Source: Desulfarculales bacterium UBA702 (GTDB lineage: Bacteria > Desulfobacterota > Syntrophobacteria > Syntrophobacterales > Syntrophobacteraceae). Taken from it: a DNA stretch of 11,995 nucleotides. The stretch covers positions 1 through 11,995 of the forward strand of contig DBMI01000072.1 in assembly GCA_002298165.1 (NCBI GenBank), written 5' to 3'. Positions 1-6,228 of this stretch are shown here, in pieces (positions within the stretch are counted from its first letter, which is position 1; each line of letters starts with the position of its first letter). The notes below the pieces were generated by a model. The model ran no database searches. It was not told the DNA's origin and saw only the letters and a list, made by a program, of their open reading frames with translations. The position numbers and the translations under genes are program-made.

Positions 1-304
1 CGCTGGATTCCCGCCCAGAAACGCTTCGGGAATGACGATGTTCGAAGCTGAGATCCAGGTAGATAGTTCAGCCTGGGGTTGGGCAACAGCCCCTCCCGGC
101 CGTGCTACCCTCTTTTTCCAAGGATTAATACATGGATGGTGGTTAGCGGTGAAAGGCGGAAATGCCGCGCATTTTATGAAAAAAGCGAGACCCAACATTT
201 CGGTGCGGTGTTGGGTCTCGCTTTTGGACTCCACCTGTGGATCGGGTGCATCTTACGGTTTTACTTGAACCAGCGTGAATCATCTAACGCCGGTGCCAGG
301 CGGC
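1..304. other. Intergenic region without a convincing gene
   Basis: I see no supported gene here. Two open frames (from 32 and from 79, plus strand) run straight through the strong hairpin at 181-225, show no recognisable domain and have no good ribosome binding site, so I treat them as chance. The first 40 bases contain a short inverted repeat (ATTCCCG at 7-13 and CGGGAAT at 27-33), a type of element often scattered between genes in such genomes. The rest is spacer plus the terminator listed separately. Confidence 0.5.
181..225. terminator. Bidirectional intrinsic terminator, perfect 17-bp stem
   Basis: A perfect 17-bp inverted repeat (arms 181-197 and 209-225, 11-base loop) contains the core GCGAGACCCAACA. 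On the minus strand the stem is followed by six T residues (complement of 179-184); on the plus strand the right arm ends in CTTTT. It lies about 80 bases downstream of the stop of the minus-strand sigma-54 regulator, where a terminator is expected. The plus-strand reading would serve a gene outside the window. Confidence 0.8.
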
Positions 305-1648
305 CTATTTATTCTTTCTCCACCGGGTGTGGGTTATTCCGTGTTTCCGGATCATGTAGTTCAGTTTGCGTGGGGTGACGCAAAGTCTTGAGGCGGCGTC
401 CTTTTGAACCCAGTCGCTGATTTCAAGGGCTTCGAGAAGCATCTCTTTTTCACCCGATTCGAGGTCTTTGGGCCTGGACGGGGTGCTGACCTTCCTTCCC
501 ATTCCGTAGAGGGTGATAGTCTCGGGGCGGATGAAGCGGCCGTCCTCGAGCAGGACCGCCCTTTCAATTGCATTGGATAGCTCGCGGATATTGCCGGGCC
601 AGTGGTACGCCCGAAAAAGCGCGACAACTTCCGGTGAAAAACCCTGGAAGTGCCGTCCAAGGTCGCGGGAAGTCTTTTGGAGCAGGTAATTGGCAAGGGG
701 ATCGATGCACTCGGTTCGATCTCGCAGGGGCGGCAGGTGCACGCGCAAAACATTGATCCGGTAATAGAGGTCCTCTCTGAAATTTCCGGTCTCAACGCTT
801 GTCTCGAGGTCCCTGTGCGTAGCGGCTATTATTCTTATGTCCGAGCGGATAGTCTGGTTTCCGCCAAGCCTCTCGAAGCACTTGTCCTCCAGTACCCGGA
901 GTAGCTTCGACTGGATTGCTGGTGGAAGCTCGCCGATTTCATCCAGGAAAACCGTCCCGCCGTTTGCCTGTTCCATGCGGCCTATGCGTGTCTTGGTAGC
1001 ACCGGTGAAAGAGCCCTTCTCATGACCGAAAAGCTCGCTTTCCAAAAGAGTTTCCGGGATGTTTGCGCAGTTTATCTTTATAAAGGGCTTGGACCGCCTG
1101 CGGCTGTTAAAGTGAATGGTCCCGGAGAGTATGCTTTTTCCGGTGCCGGTCTCACCCGTCATGAGAATGGTTGCTTCAAGATCGGCAATCCTTTTCAGCG
1201 TACTGATGACCTTTTTCATGGTGGGACTTGCGGCAATGATTTTGTCGAAATCGTATGTAATATCCTGTGTGCGCCTCAAGTAGTCGATTTCGTTCTTCAT
1301 AGAACGCTGATCGAGTGCCTGTGAGACAGCTATATGCATCCTGTTCGGAACATAAGGTTTGCTTATATAGTCGAAAGCCCCGGCCCTGATCGCCTGAACC
1401 ACCAGATCGGCATTGTCGCGCTGGCTGACCACGATAAGCGGGGTGCCCGGCGATTTCTCCTTAAGCATACCGATGTTGTCAACATGGTTTGATTCCAGGC
1501 TGGCTATAACCAGATCGAAGGCTTCTTTTTCCAGCCGTTCCGAGGCGTCGTTCAAGGCCGGTGTAATATCAAGCTTATGAGGACTCAATGCCTCGCAGGC
1601 CTTAAGCTGCCAATCCCGATTGCTTTCGATTAAAAGAATTCTGGCCAT
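305..1648 (-). CDS. Sigma-54-dependent transcriptional regulator (NtrC type) with degenerate receiver domain
   Basis: A 447-residue protein with the three-part NtrC layout: receiver-like domain (about 1-115), AAA+ sigma-54 activation domain (about 135-375) and C-terminal helix-turn-helix (about 410-438). Visible motifs are Walker A GETGTGKS (165-172), the sigma-54 contact loop as GSFTGA (212-217, usually GAFTGA), Walker B FLDEIGE (234-240) and WPGN (350-353). The family remodels RNA polymerase-sigma-54 complexes using ATP. The receiver looks inactive: the usual acidic pair is E8-S9 and the phosphoacceptor aspartate is replaced by Ser50, although the C-terminal lysine (K97) is kept. Control may therefore not use classical phosphorylation. 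I start at the ATG at 1648 because the receiver fold begins there (ARILLIES); an in-frame ATG at 1747 would add 33 unlike residues. No histidine kinase is adjacent. Target genes are unknown. The gene is divergent from the LuxR-type regulator and ends before the terminator at 181-225. Confidence 0.93.
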   Translation of the reverse strand: MARILLIESNRDWQLKACEALSPHKLDITPALNDASERLEKEAFDLVIASLESNHVDNIGMLKEKSPGTPLIVVSQRDNADLVVQAIRAGAFDYISKPYVPNRMHIAVSQALDQRSMKNEIDYLRRTQDITYDFDKIIAASPTMKKVISTLKRIADLEATILMTGETGTGKSILSGTIHFNSRRRSKPFIKINCANIPETLLESELFGHEKGSFTGATKTRIGRMEQANGGTVFLDEIGELPPAIQSKLLRVLEDKCFERLGGNQTIRSDIRIIAATHRDLETSVETGNFREDLYYRINVLRVHLPPLRDRTECIDPLANYLLQKTSRDLGRHFQGFSPEVVALFRAYHWPGNIRELSNAIERAVLLEDGRFIRPETITLYGMGRKVSTPSRPKDLESGEKEMLLEALEISDWVQKDAASRLCVTPRKLNYMIRKHGITHTRWRKNK

Positions 1649-1938
1649 ATCAGTAAACTGTTCCCATTTTCGATACAACTCCGTATCCAATAGCATTGGG
1701 CTAAAGTCACCGGAAATTATATCAGAAAAGTAAATGGACCCAAGCACAACTTATTCTATTTTGCACTAAATACCTAATATATTGCAATTAGTTTCGTGAT
1801 TTGGTAAGAATATCCCCCAACAGGGCTAAAGACAGCGGATACCTGCTCTCAGCCATTTCCCCACGTTGCTGTGTGATTTGCCGCCTTTTACGGAAGTGGA
1901 TCTGAGGCCTGGAGAAGGCACAAACGGGATTCGGCAAA

Positions 1939-2835
1939 ATGGATGCAATGGAATCTTTCAAAGACTCCCGGGTACTTATAGTGGACGATGATGAGTTCGT
2001 CTGCGACAGCGTCAAAGAGATTCTCGAATCCTGGGGGGTCCGCGCGAAGGGATGCACCCGGCCCGAAGATGCAATGCCCATAGTTAAAGATGGGGAATGC
2101 GATGTTCTCCTGCTCGATGTCTTCCTTTCCGGAGTGAGCGGTTTGGACCTGCTCCCGGAAATTCGCGGCTACCGCGATGACATAAAGGTCATCATAATCA
2201 CAGGTTTTGCCGACAAGGAAATGGCCATAAAGTCCCTCAAACTGGGGGCTTTTGATTTCATGGAAAAACCCTTCCAAAGCGAGCTTCTTTATCACACAAT
2301 ACTGCGAGCCTTAAAGTCACTGGAGAGCGAACGCGAGTCAAAAAGGCTCATAATCGACCTCCAGCAAAGCAGAGGCGAACTGATCACGCACAAGGAACGG
2401 CTCGAAAATTTAAATATACAACTTCGCGATACCAACCGGGCGCTCTCGGTTTTTGCCCAGAATATCGAGCGTGAGCGAGAAGAAGTGGAAAAGCGAATCG
2501 CTCTCAAGCTGCGGAACCTAATAATTCCGATGGTCGAGAAGTTGGGCAGGGACAAGGCACTGGCAAAATACCAGGATCAACTCGATATGCTTGTCCTGCA
2601 GATCGAAGATCTCACGTCGGGCTTCACGATGGATTCACGAATTGCGGCGGTGCTTTCTTTCACCGAGTTGAGGATAGCTTCGCTTATTAAAAACGGCGTC
2701 ACAACCGAGGAGATATCGAGACAGCTTCATATTTCCGCCAGCACGGTTCGAACGCACCGCAAGAACATCCGCAGGAAACTCAAAATAAACAATGTACAGT
2801 ACAGCCTTAGGAATTTCCTTTGCTCAAAGGCTTAA
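1939..2835 (+). CDS. Response regulator with receiver, coiled-coil linker and LuxR-type DNA-binding domain
   Basis: A 298-residue protein. The N-terminal receiver (about 10-125) has all key residues: acidic pocket D16-D17, phosphoacceptor D60, T88 and K110, so phosphorylation by a partner kinase is expected. Residues about 125-190 are rich in E, R, K and L and look like a coiled coil. The C-terminal part (about 238-292) is a LuxR-type helix-turn-helix with a TELRIASLI...TTEEISRQLHISASTVRTHRK pattern, interrupted here by omission. A conserved linker just before it (LRNLIIPMVEKLG) is often seen in deltaproteobacterial PAS/LuxR sensor proteins. It probably dimerises through the coil and binds DNA when phosphorylated; target and kinase are unknown. 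The start is ATG 1939, though ATG 1948 is possible; neither has a strong ribosome binding site. It is divergent from the sigma-54 regulator and precedes kdsD by 43 bases, so it may share a transcript with kdsD. Confidence 0.9.
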   Translation: MDAMESFKDSRVLIVDDDEFVCDSVKEILESWGVRAKGCTRPEDAMPIVKDGECDVLLLDVFLSGVSGLDLLPEIRGYRDDIKVIIITGFADKEMAIKSLKLGAFDFMEKPFQSELLYHTILRALKSLESERESKRLIIDLQQSRGELITHKERLENLNIQLRDTNRALSVFAQNIEREREEVEKRIALKLRNLIIPMVEKLGRDKALAKYQDQLDMLVLQIEDLTSGFTMDSRIAAVLSFTELRIASLIKNGVTTEEISRQLHISASTVRTHRKNIRRKLKINNVQYSLRNFLCSKA

Positions 2836-2878
2836 CCGGAATTCAACACACCTTCAACAACTTCCGAGAAAATTGACC

Positions 2879-3847
2879 ATGGTTTCATGCTGCGGTATGG
2901 CAAAGGAGGTAATCCGGAAGGAGATCCTTTCCCTCGAATCGCTGATTGAACGAATCGGACCCGAGTTCGAACGGGCCGTTTCCCTGCTGCTCGAAACAAA
3001 GGGCAAGGTAATCGCGACCGGTCTCGGCAAGTCGGGAATAGTCGCCAGCAAGATTTCAGCGACACTGTCGAGCACCGGCACACCCTCGATTTTCATTCAC
3101 CCCGTCGAAGCAATGCATGGGGACCTCGGGATTGTGCAGCGCGGAGATGCGGGTATTTTGCTGAGCAACTCCGGCGAAACAACCGAGGTGCTGCAGTTCC
3201 TGCAGATATTCAAGCGGTTCGGCCTCAGGACGATCGGCATAGGCGGAAAAGCGGGCTCGTCACTTGCCAGGTACTGCGATGTCTTTCTCGATGCGGGGGT
3301 CGATAGCGAGGCCTGCCCGCTCAACCTGGCCCCCACGAGCAGCACCACTGTTGCGATGGTGATGGGCGACGCCCTGGCGGGCTGCCTGGTTTCCCTGAAA
3401 GGATTTTCACGAGACGATTTCAGCAGGCTCCACCCTTCCGGCGCACTCGGACGCCGATTGCTCCTAAGGGTTAAAGATATAATGCATTGTGGGGACAACC
3501 TGCCCATGGTGCTTAGCGGCACCTCCATGCGCGATGCCCTTATCGAGCTTACCGGGAAGGGAATGGGTGCCGTAATAATCGTTTCGCCCGAACACAGACT
3601 GATCGGGATATTCACCGATGGTGATCTCAGGCGCTCCGTGCAATCCCATGAGAATTTTCTTGGCCTCGAGATCGACACCGTTATGACCGCCAATCCTGTA
3701 GTCATCAGCCAGGACAGGATGGCGGCCGAAGCCCTGAACCTCATGGAAAACCGCCCATCACAGATCGCGGTACTGCCCGTCGTAGACTCGGAGGGGAAAA
3801 TTTCCGGGATAATACGAATTCACGACCTCATACAGGCGGGGCTGTGA
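2879..3847 (+). CDS. kdsD: Arabinose-5-phosphate isomerase (KdsD/KpsF family)
   Basis: This cytoplasmic enzyme converts D-ribulose 5-phosphate to D-arabinose 5-phosphate, the first step towards KDO, the inner-core sugar of lipopolysaccharide. The 322-residue product has the family layout: SIS sugar-isomerase domain (about 37-170) with GLGKSG (48-53), STGTPS (65-70), HPVEAMHGDLG (74-84) and SNSGE (96-100). A conserved LHPSGALGRRLL segment (184-195) follows, then two CBS domains (about 200-255 and 267-321). Length agrees with the family (about 320-330). Start choice is uncertain: ATG 2879 and ATG 2897 both fit, neither with a good ribosome binding site. A consensus-like AAAGGAGGT lies at 2901-2909, after both starts, with no start codon at proper distance. 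An upstream extension to 2792 would overlap the LuxR gene and adds no homology. The stop overlaps the GTG of the next gene by four bases (GTGA), suggesting translational coupling. No other KDO genes are in the window. Confidence 0.93.
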   Translation: MVSCCGMAKEVIRKEILSLESLIERIGPEFERAVSLLLETKGKVIATGLGKSGIVASKISATLSSTGTPSIFIHPVEAMHGDLGIVQRGDAGILLSNSGETTEVLQFLQIFKRFGLRTIGIGGKAGSSLARYCDVFLDAGVDSEACPLNLAPTSSTTVAMVMGDALAGCLVSLKGFSRDDFSRLHPSGALGRRLLLRVKDIMHCGDNLPMVLSGTSMRDALIELTGKGMGAVIIVSPEHRLIGIFTDGDLRRSVQSHENFLGLEIDTVMTANPVVISQDRMAAEALNLMENRPSQIAVLPVVDSEGKISGIIRIHDLIQAGL

Positions 3848-4098
3848 ACATTAGAGCGGTCATCGAACAACTGATCGGCTTTTTTGATCGCGAGAAAATC
3901 GGCGTTGCTCTCATCGGCGCCTTTGCGCTGAAAGCCCTCGGGTACGTTCGCGCTACACAAGACCTGGATTTTCTGGAGGCAGGAAGACCAGGTGAAAATC
4001 TACGAGGAACAGTTCAAGCTCTGAATCCACGAACAATTGATCGAATAGTTCCGACGTGCCGTGTTTCAATTGTGGCGTTAGATCGTAGGGGCAAATAA
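3844..4098 (+). pseudogene. Truncated nucleotidyltransferase-fold gene (probable remnant)
   Basis: An 84-codon frame starting with GTG inside the kdsD stop (GTGA overlap). The first about 45 residues resemble the N-terminus of small nucleotidyltransferase-fold proteins (MNT/antitoxin type): a hydrophobic strand with IGAFALKALGY (24-34) followed by RATQDLDFL (36-44), which holds the typical D-x-D metal-binding pair. Full-length members usually run well beyond 100 residues. After residue 45 the sequence no longer looks like the family, and the last codons and the TAA stop lie inside the 46-bp repeat at 4090. In the +1 frame, 3980-4024 encodes QEDQVKIYEEQFKL followed by a stop, which looks like a protein C-terminus. 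I infer an internal deletion plus frameshift that left head and tail of a once larger gene. A genuine short protein is the alternative. Confidence 0.5.
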
Positions 4099-4201
4099 TC
4101 ATTTGCCCCTACAACATTTCAATATTTGTCCCTCAGGCAAATAATCATTTGCCCTACAATATTTAAATATTTGTCCCCTCAAGCAAATAATCATTGAGGG
4201 G
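4090..4201. repeat. 46-bp tandem repeat with palindromic core, about 2.4 copies
   Basis: Units start at 4090, 4136 and 4182, an exact 46-base period. Each begins with (G/A)GCAAATAATCATT and the first two carry the palindrome GGCAAATAATCATTTGCC, followed by an AT-rich part (ACAAYATTTNAATATTTGTC) and CCCTCA. The first copy forms a 12-bp perfect hairpin (arms 4085-4096 and 4101-4112, loop AATC). The third copy is cut short and its TGAGGGG (4195-4201) can pair with CCCCTCA at 4175-4181. The element lies between the converging kdsD and cobT transcription units and overlaps the end of the broken gene at 3844. It looks like an intergenic palindromic repeat family. It could end transcription from either side, but it has no clean T-run. 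Confidence 0.75.
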
Positions 4202-4267
4202 GATACACGGAAGCCCATTTTGATTCAGCGAGTCGTGCTTGTTTGAATGGCGCGGAATGAGTCGGCC

Positions 4268-4459
4268 CTAAGCCGGCGTCCCTTTATCCTTCCTGTAAAA
4301 GTTGATCAAAAACTCGGTATCCTTTGGCGACAGGTCGAATTGTGTCACCGCCTCGTTTATAAGTTTCTGGATGGGCTTGTCAGGGTCTTCTACCAACTCA
4401 GCTGAAATCCACTTGATAGCCTTTCTGATAGCGTCCCCCTCGGGCATTATCGTGGCCAT
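4268..4459 (-). CDS. Small conserved-looking protein of unknown function
   Basis: A 63-residue protein with a strong ribosome binding site: GGAGGAA (complement of 4464-4470) lies 4-5 bases before the ATG at 4459. It is charged and probably helical, without a signal peptide or membrane segment. The pattern MATIMPEGDAIRKAIKWIS...IQKLINEAVTQFDLSP...FL reads like a short helical family I have seen among deltaproteobacterial hypothetical proteins, but I cannot name a function. It lies 112 bases downstream of cobT on the same strand, so it may be cotranscribed; the spacer contains a hairpin (4495-4526). A role linked to corrinoids would be only guilt by association. Confidence 0.75.
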   Translation of the reverse strand: MATIMPEGDAIRKAIKWISAELVEDPDKPIQKLINEAVTQFDLSPKDTEFLINFYRKDKGTPA

Positions 4460-4494
4460 ATACTTCCTCCATGCTGTTTATGCGGCGCAATTGG

Positions 4495-4526
4495 AGGGTG
4501 TGCACGCGTCTTATCGTGCCCACCCT
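4495..4526. other. Stem-loop between cobT and the small downstream gene
   Basis: Arms AGGGTGTGCACG (4495-4506) and CGTGCCCACCCT (4515-4526) pair at 11 of 12 positions around an 8-base loop. No T-run follows on either strand, so it is not a standard intrinsic terminator. On the minus strand it lies between the cobT stop and the ribosome binding site of the 63-residue gene. It could protect the cobT mRNA 3' end or reduce readthrough. Confidence 0.5.
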
Positions 4527-4571
4527 GCCAAATTCACTCGTAAATATGATAATCCGCTCCCGCGCGGGCCG

Positions 4572-5633
4572 TTAGTGCCCTGTGTCGGTTACTCCCGCCT
4601 CGGCGAACGTTTTGCATTCGACCAGCACCTTTGCGGATGCCTCGACGATATTCATTGAAAGCGCGGACCCGGTGCCTTCGCCCAGGCGCATATCGAGGCT
4701 GAGAATCGGTTTAAGGCCGAGCAGGTCACACATGACGATGTGGCCGGGCTCGACGCTCTTGTGCGAAACAAACAGATAATCGGCGGCTCGTGGCGCTATG
4801 CGGCAGGCTATGAGCGCTCCGGCCGTGGCGATCAGGCCGTCACAGATTATTGGCGCCTTTACGGAGGCAGCCCCGAGCACCGCACCGGCAAGTGCTGCTA
4901 TTTCGAAGCCGCCCACCTTGGCTAAAACATCCAGGGCGTCTTTTGGGTCGGGTTTGTTCACCTTCAGGGCCGTCTCGATAGCCTTGATCTTTTTGCTCAA
5001 GCCATCATCGTCTATGCCGGTGCCGCGTCCGGTAAGCTGTGAGGCTGACTGTCCGCAGAGCGCACAGATTATTGCCGTCGATGGAGTGGTATTGGCGATA
5101 CCCATGTCGCCGGTCCCGAAAAGTCCAAAACCTTCCCGCTCCCTGGCATTTCGTACCAGGTCTGCGCCGACCATAAGCCCCTTTATTGCTTGCTCCCGGG
5201 TCATGGCCGGACCTTTTGTAATAGATGCCGTCCCACGTCCTACTTTTCCGTCAATTACCTCCCACTCAGGCGGAATATCGCCTGCGACCCCGCAGTCAAC
5301 TACCCGAACGCTTGCTCCAGCGTGCCTTCCCAGTACATTTATCGATGCCCAGCCACGGGTAAAGCTATAGACCATTTGTGCGGTAACTTCCTGCGGATAA
5401 GCGCTCACACCCTCGGCGGCTATTCCGTGATCCCCGGCCATTACGAAAATAATTTTCTTCGAGAGATCAGGCTGTAAAGTGCGGCCAATGCCGGCGAGCC
5501 TTGCCGCTATCAGCTCGAGGTGTCCAAGCGAACCGCGAGGACGGATCTGCGAACTTAGCCTCTCGTTCGCCTTTTGCTCCCACTCGGCATCCGCAGGTTC
5601 GATACTGTCCAAAAGCTTTGCCAGTTGAATCAC
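4572..5633 (-). CDS. cobT: Nicotinate-nucleotide--dimethylbenzimidazole phosphoribosyltransferase
   Basis: CobT makes alpha-ribazole phosphate (or an analogous lower-ligand nucleotide) from nicotinate mononucleotide and dimethylbenzimidazole, for attachment to the corrin ring in the nucleotide loop assembly pathway; it is cytoplasmic. The 353-residue product matches the family length. Seen motifs: RPRGSLGHLE (31-40), MAGDHGIAAEGVSAYP (65-80), FGTGDMGIANTTPS (172-185), GRGTGIDD (202-209), GGFEIAALAGA (241-251) and RLGEGTGSAL (316-325). Glu319 in the last corresponds to the catalytic glutamate known in Salmonella CobT (E317). The start is GTG at 5633, preceded by AAGAAGG 11 bases upstream. A TATAAA hexamer (complement of 5639-5644) lies only five bases before the GTG. 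An intrinsic terminator sits about 40 bases upstream, so the gene either has a very short-leader promoter or depends on readthrough. No cobalamin riboswitch is seen upstream of it. Confidence 0.96.
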   Translation of the reverse strand: MIQLAKLLDSIEPADAEWEQKANERLSSQIRPRGSLGHLELIAARLAGIGRTLQPDLSKKIIFVMAGDHGIAAEGVSAYPQEVTAQMVYSFTRGWASINVLGRHAGASVRVVDCGVAGDIPPEWEVIDGKVGRGTASITKGPAMTREQAIKGLMVGADLVRNAREREGFGLFGTGDMGIANTTPSTAIICALCGQSASQLTGRGTGIDDDGLSKKIKAIETALKVNKPDPKDALDVLAKVGGFEIAALAGAVLGAASVKAPIICDGLIATAGALIACRIAPRAADYLFVSHKSVEPGHIVMCDLLGLKPILSLDMRLGEGTGSALSMNIVEASAKVLVECKTFAEAGVTDTGH

Positions 5634-5672
5634 TTTCTTTTATACCTTCTTTGCTGATTACGAATGTAAAAA

Positions 5673-5702
5673 GTCCTCCCGGCTTTTTGGCGCCGGGAGG
5701 AC
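5673..5702 (-). terminator. Intrinsic terminator downstream of the DUF3303-like gene
   Basis: A perfect 11-bp GC-rich stem (GTCCTCCCGGC at 5673-5683 with GCCGGGAGGAC at 5692-5702, 8-base loop) is followed on the minus strand by TTTTTACATT. This is a textbook rho-independent terminator for transcription coming from 5801-6076. It lies only about 40 bases upstream of the cobT start, so it may also work as an attenuator for cobT. Confidence 0.85.
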
Positions 5703-5800
5703 GCTGCTCAGAAACTATTTAGCCAGGATCGAAGACTGGACGCCCCGCAGTTCCACTGGATATTGCTTTGCTGAAGTCACAGCGTGCTGCGCTATCTCTT

Positions 5801-6076
5801 TCAGGACTTCTTTGAGAGCCGCTTCAGGAGCTTCAGCGCCTTTTCGGTGTCCATGACCGGGATTATTTCCGCCATCCCAAGATCGGACCAGCCGTAAGCG
5901 GATGCCGCAAGATGGACCTCATCGTCCGCTTCGAAAAGCCTGAAAACCCTATGACCGGAAATGTCGAACCACTCGCCCTTTACTTCGACCCCTGGGACCT
6001 TGGTCGAATCCATGCCGCGCTCAATTACCAGATTTCTGTCCTCGGGGGAGTAACTGAATATACCCATGAAAAGCAT
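5801..6076 (-). CDS. DUF3303-like small protein
   Basis: A 91-residue protein with a strong ribosome binding site (AAAGGAG, complement of 6084-6090, about 7 bases before the ATG). The pattern MLFMGIFSYSPEDRN at the N-terminus, GEWFDISGHRVFRLFEADD in the middle (broken off here) and WSDLGMAEIIPVM near the C-terminus fits the DUF3303 family of about 90-residue, ferredoxin-like or dimeric alpha-beta barrel-type proteins. Their biochemical role is not known. No signal peptide or membrane segment is present. It has its own candidate promoter (6142-6171) and is followed by a 98-base stretch and the terminator at 5673-5702, so it appears to be a single-gene unit. Confidence 0.82.
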   Translation of the reverse strand: MLFMGIFSYSPEDRNLVIERGMDSTKVPGVEVKGEWFDISGHRVFRLFEADDEVHLAASAYGWSDLGMAEIIPVMDTEKALKLLKRLSKKS

Positions 6077-6120
6077 TGTAATCTCCTTTCCCGTTCTGCA
6101 AGTTTAAACAAAGTGTTTTC

Positions 6121-6137
6121 TTTGGCCGACGGCCAAA
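6121..6137. promoter_or_regulatory. Palindrome TTTGGCC-GAC-GGCCAAA, possible operator or 5' mRNA hairpin
   Basis: A perfect 7-bp inverted repeat with a 3-base spacer sits immediately downstream of the TATAAT of the candidate promoter, covering the predicted transcription start. The position is typical of a repressor operator, but it could equally form a small hairpin at the 5' end of the message. There is no T-run, so a terminator is unlikely. Confidence 0.4.
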
Positions 6138-6141
6138 CGCC

Positions 6142-6171
6142 ATTATAGGGAATAAACAACCGGCAGCGCAA
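6142..6171 (-). promoter_or_regulatory. Candidate sigma-70 promoter for the DUF3303-like gene
   Basis: On the minus strand TTGCGC (complement of 6166-6171) is followed after 18 bases by a perfect TATAAT (complement of 6142-6147). The expected start of transcription is near 6135, about 60 bases upstream of the ATG at 6076. The -35 box matches the consensus at only three of six positions. Confidence 0.5.
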
Positions 6172-6222
6172 ACGGAAAAGGAAGGGGCGGATGAAGGATG
6201 GCGGAGGACGGAAGAGGAAGAC
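6171..6222 (-). other. Pyrimidine-rich, G-poor tract after the glycosyltransferase
   Basis: On the plus strand 44 of the 50 bases at 6171-6220 are purines, so the minus-strand transcript leaving the glycosyltransferase gene (stop at 6229) is rich in C and U and poor in G. No hairpin with T-run is seen there. Such tracts are typical of Rho loading sites, so this may be where transcription of the glycosyltransferase ends; this is inference from base composition only. Confidence 0.3.
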
Positions 6223-6228
6223 TCTTTG

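Noticed and set aside
32..378. Two overlapping open frames on the plus strand near the left edge (from 32 and 79)
   Set aside because: They run through the strong terminator hairpin, have no domain resemblance and no convincing ribosome binding site; the second also runs into the 3' end of the opposing sigma-54 gene.
1649..1747. N-terminal extension of the sigma-54 regulator to the ATG at 1747
   Set aside because: The extra 33 residues do not belong to the receiver fold, which starts exactly at the ATG at 1648.
2792..2878. N-terminal extension of KdsD to the ATG at 2792
   Set aside because: It would overlap the end of the LuxR-type regulator and adds residues unlike the family; the normal length is reached from 2879 or 2897.
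4085..4201. CRISPR array as an explanation of the 46-bp repeat
   Set aside because: The units are directly adjacent with no variable spacers and there are no cas genes in the window.
4798..5370. Long plus-strand open frame of 190 codons opposite cobT
   Set aside because: It is the antisense shadow of the clearly recognisable cobT reading frame; its composition (many P, S, A, R) is typical of such shadows.
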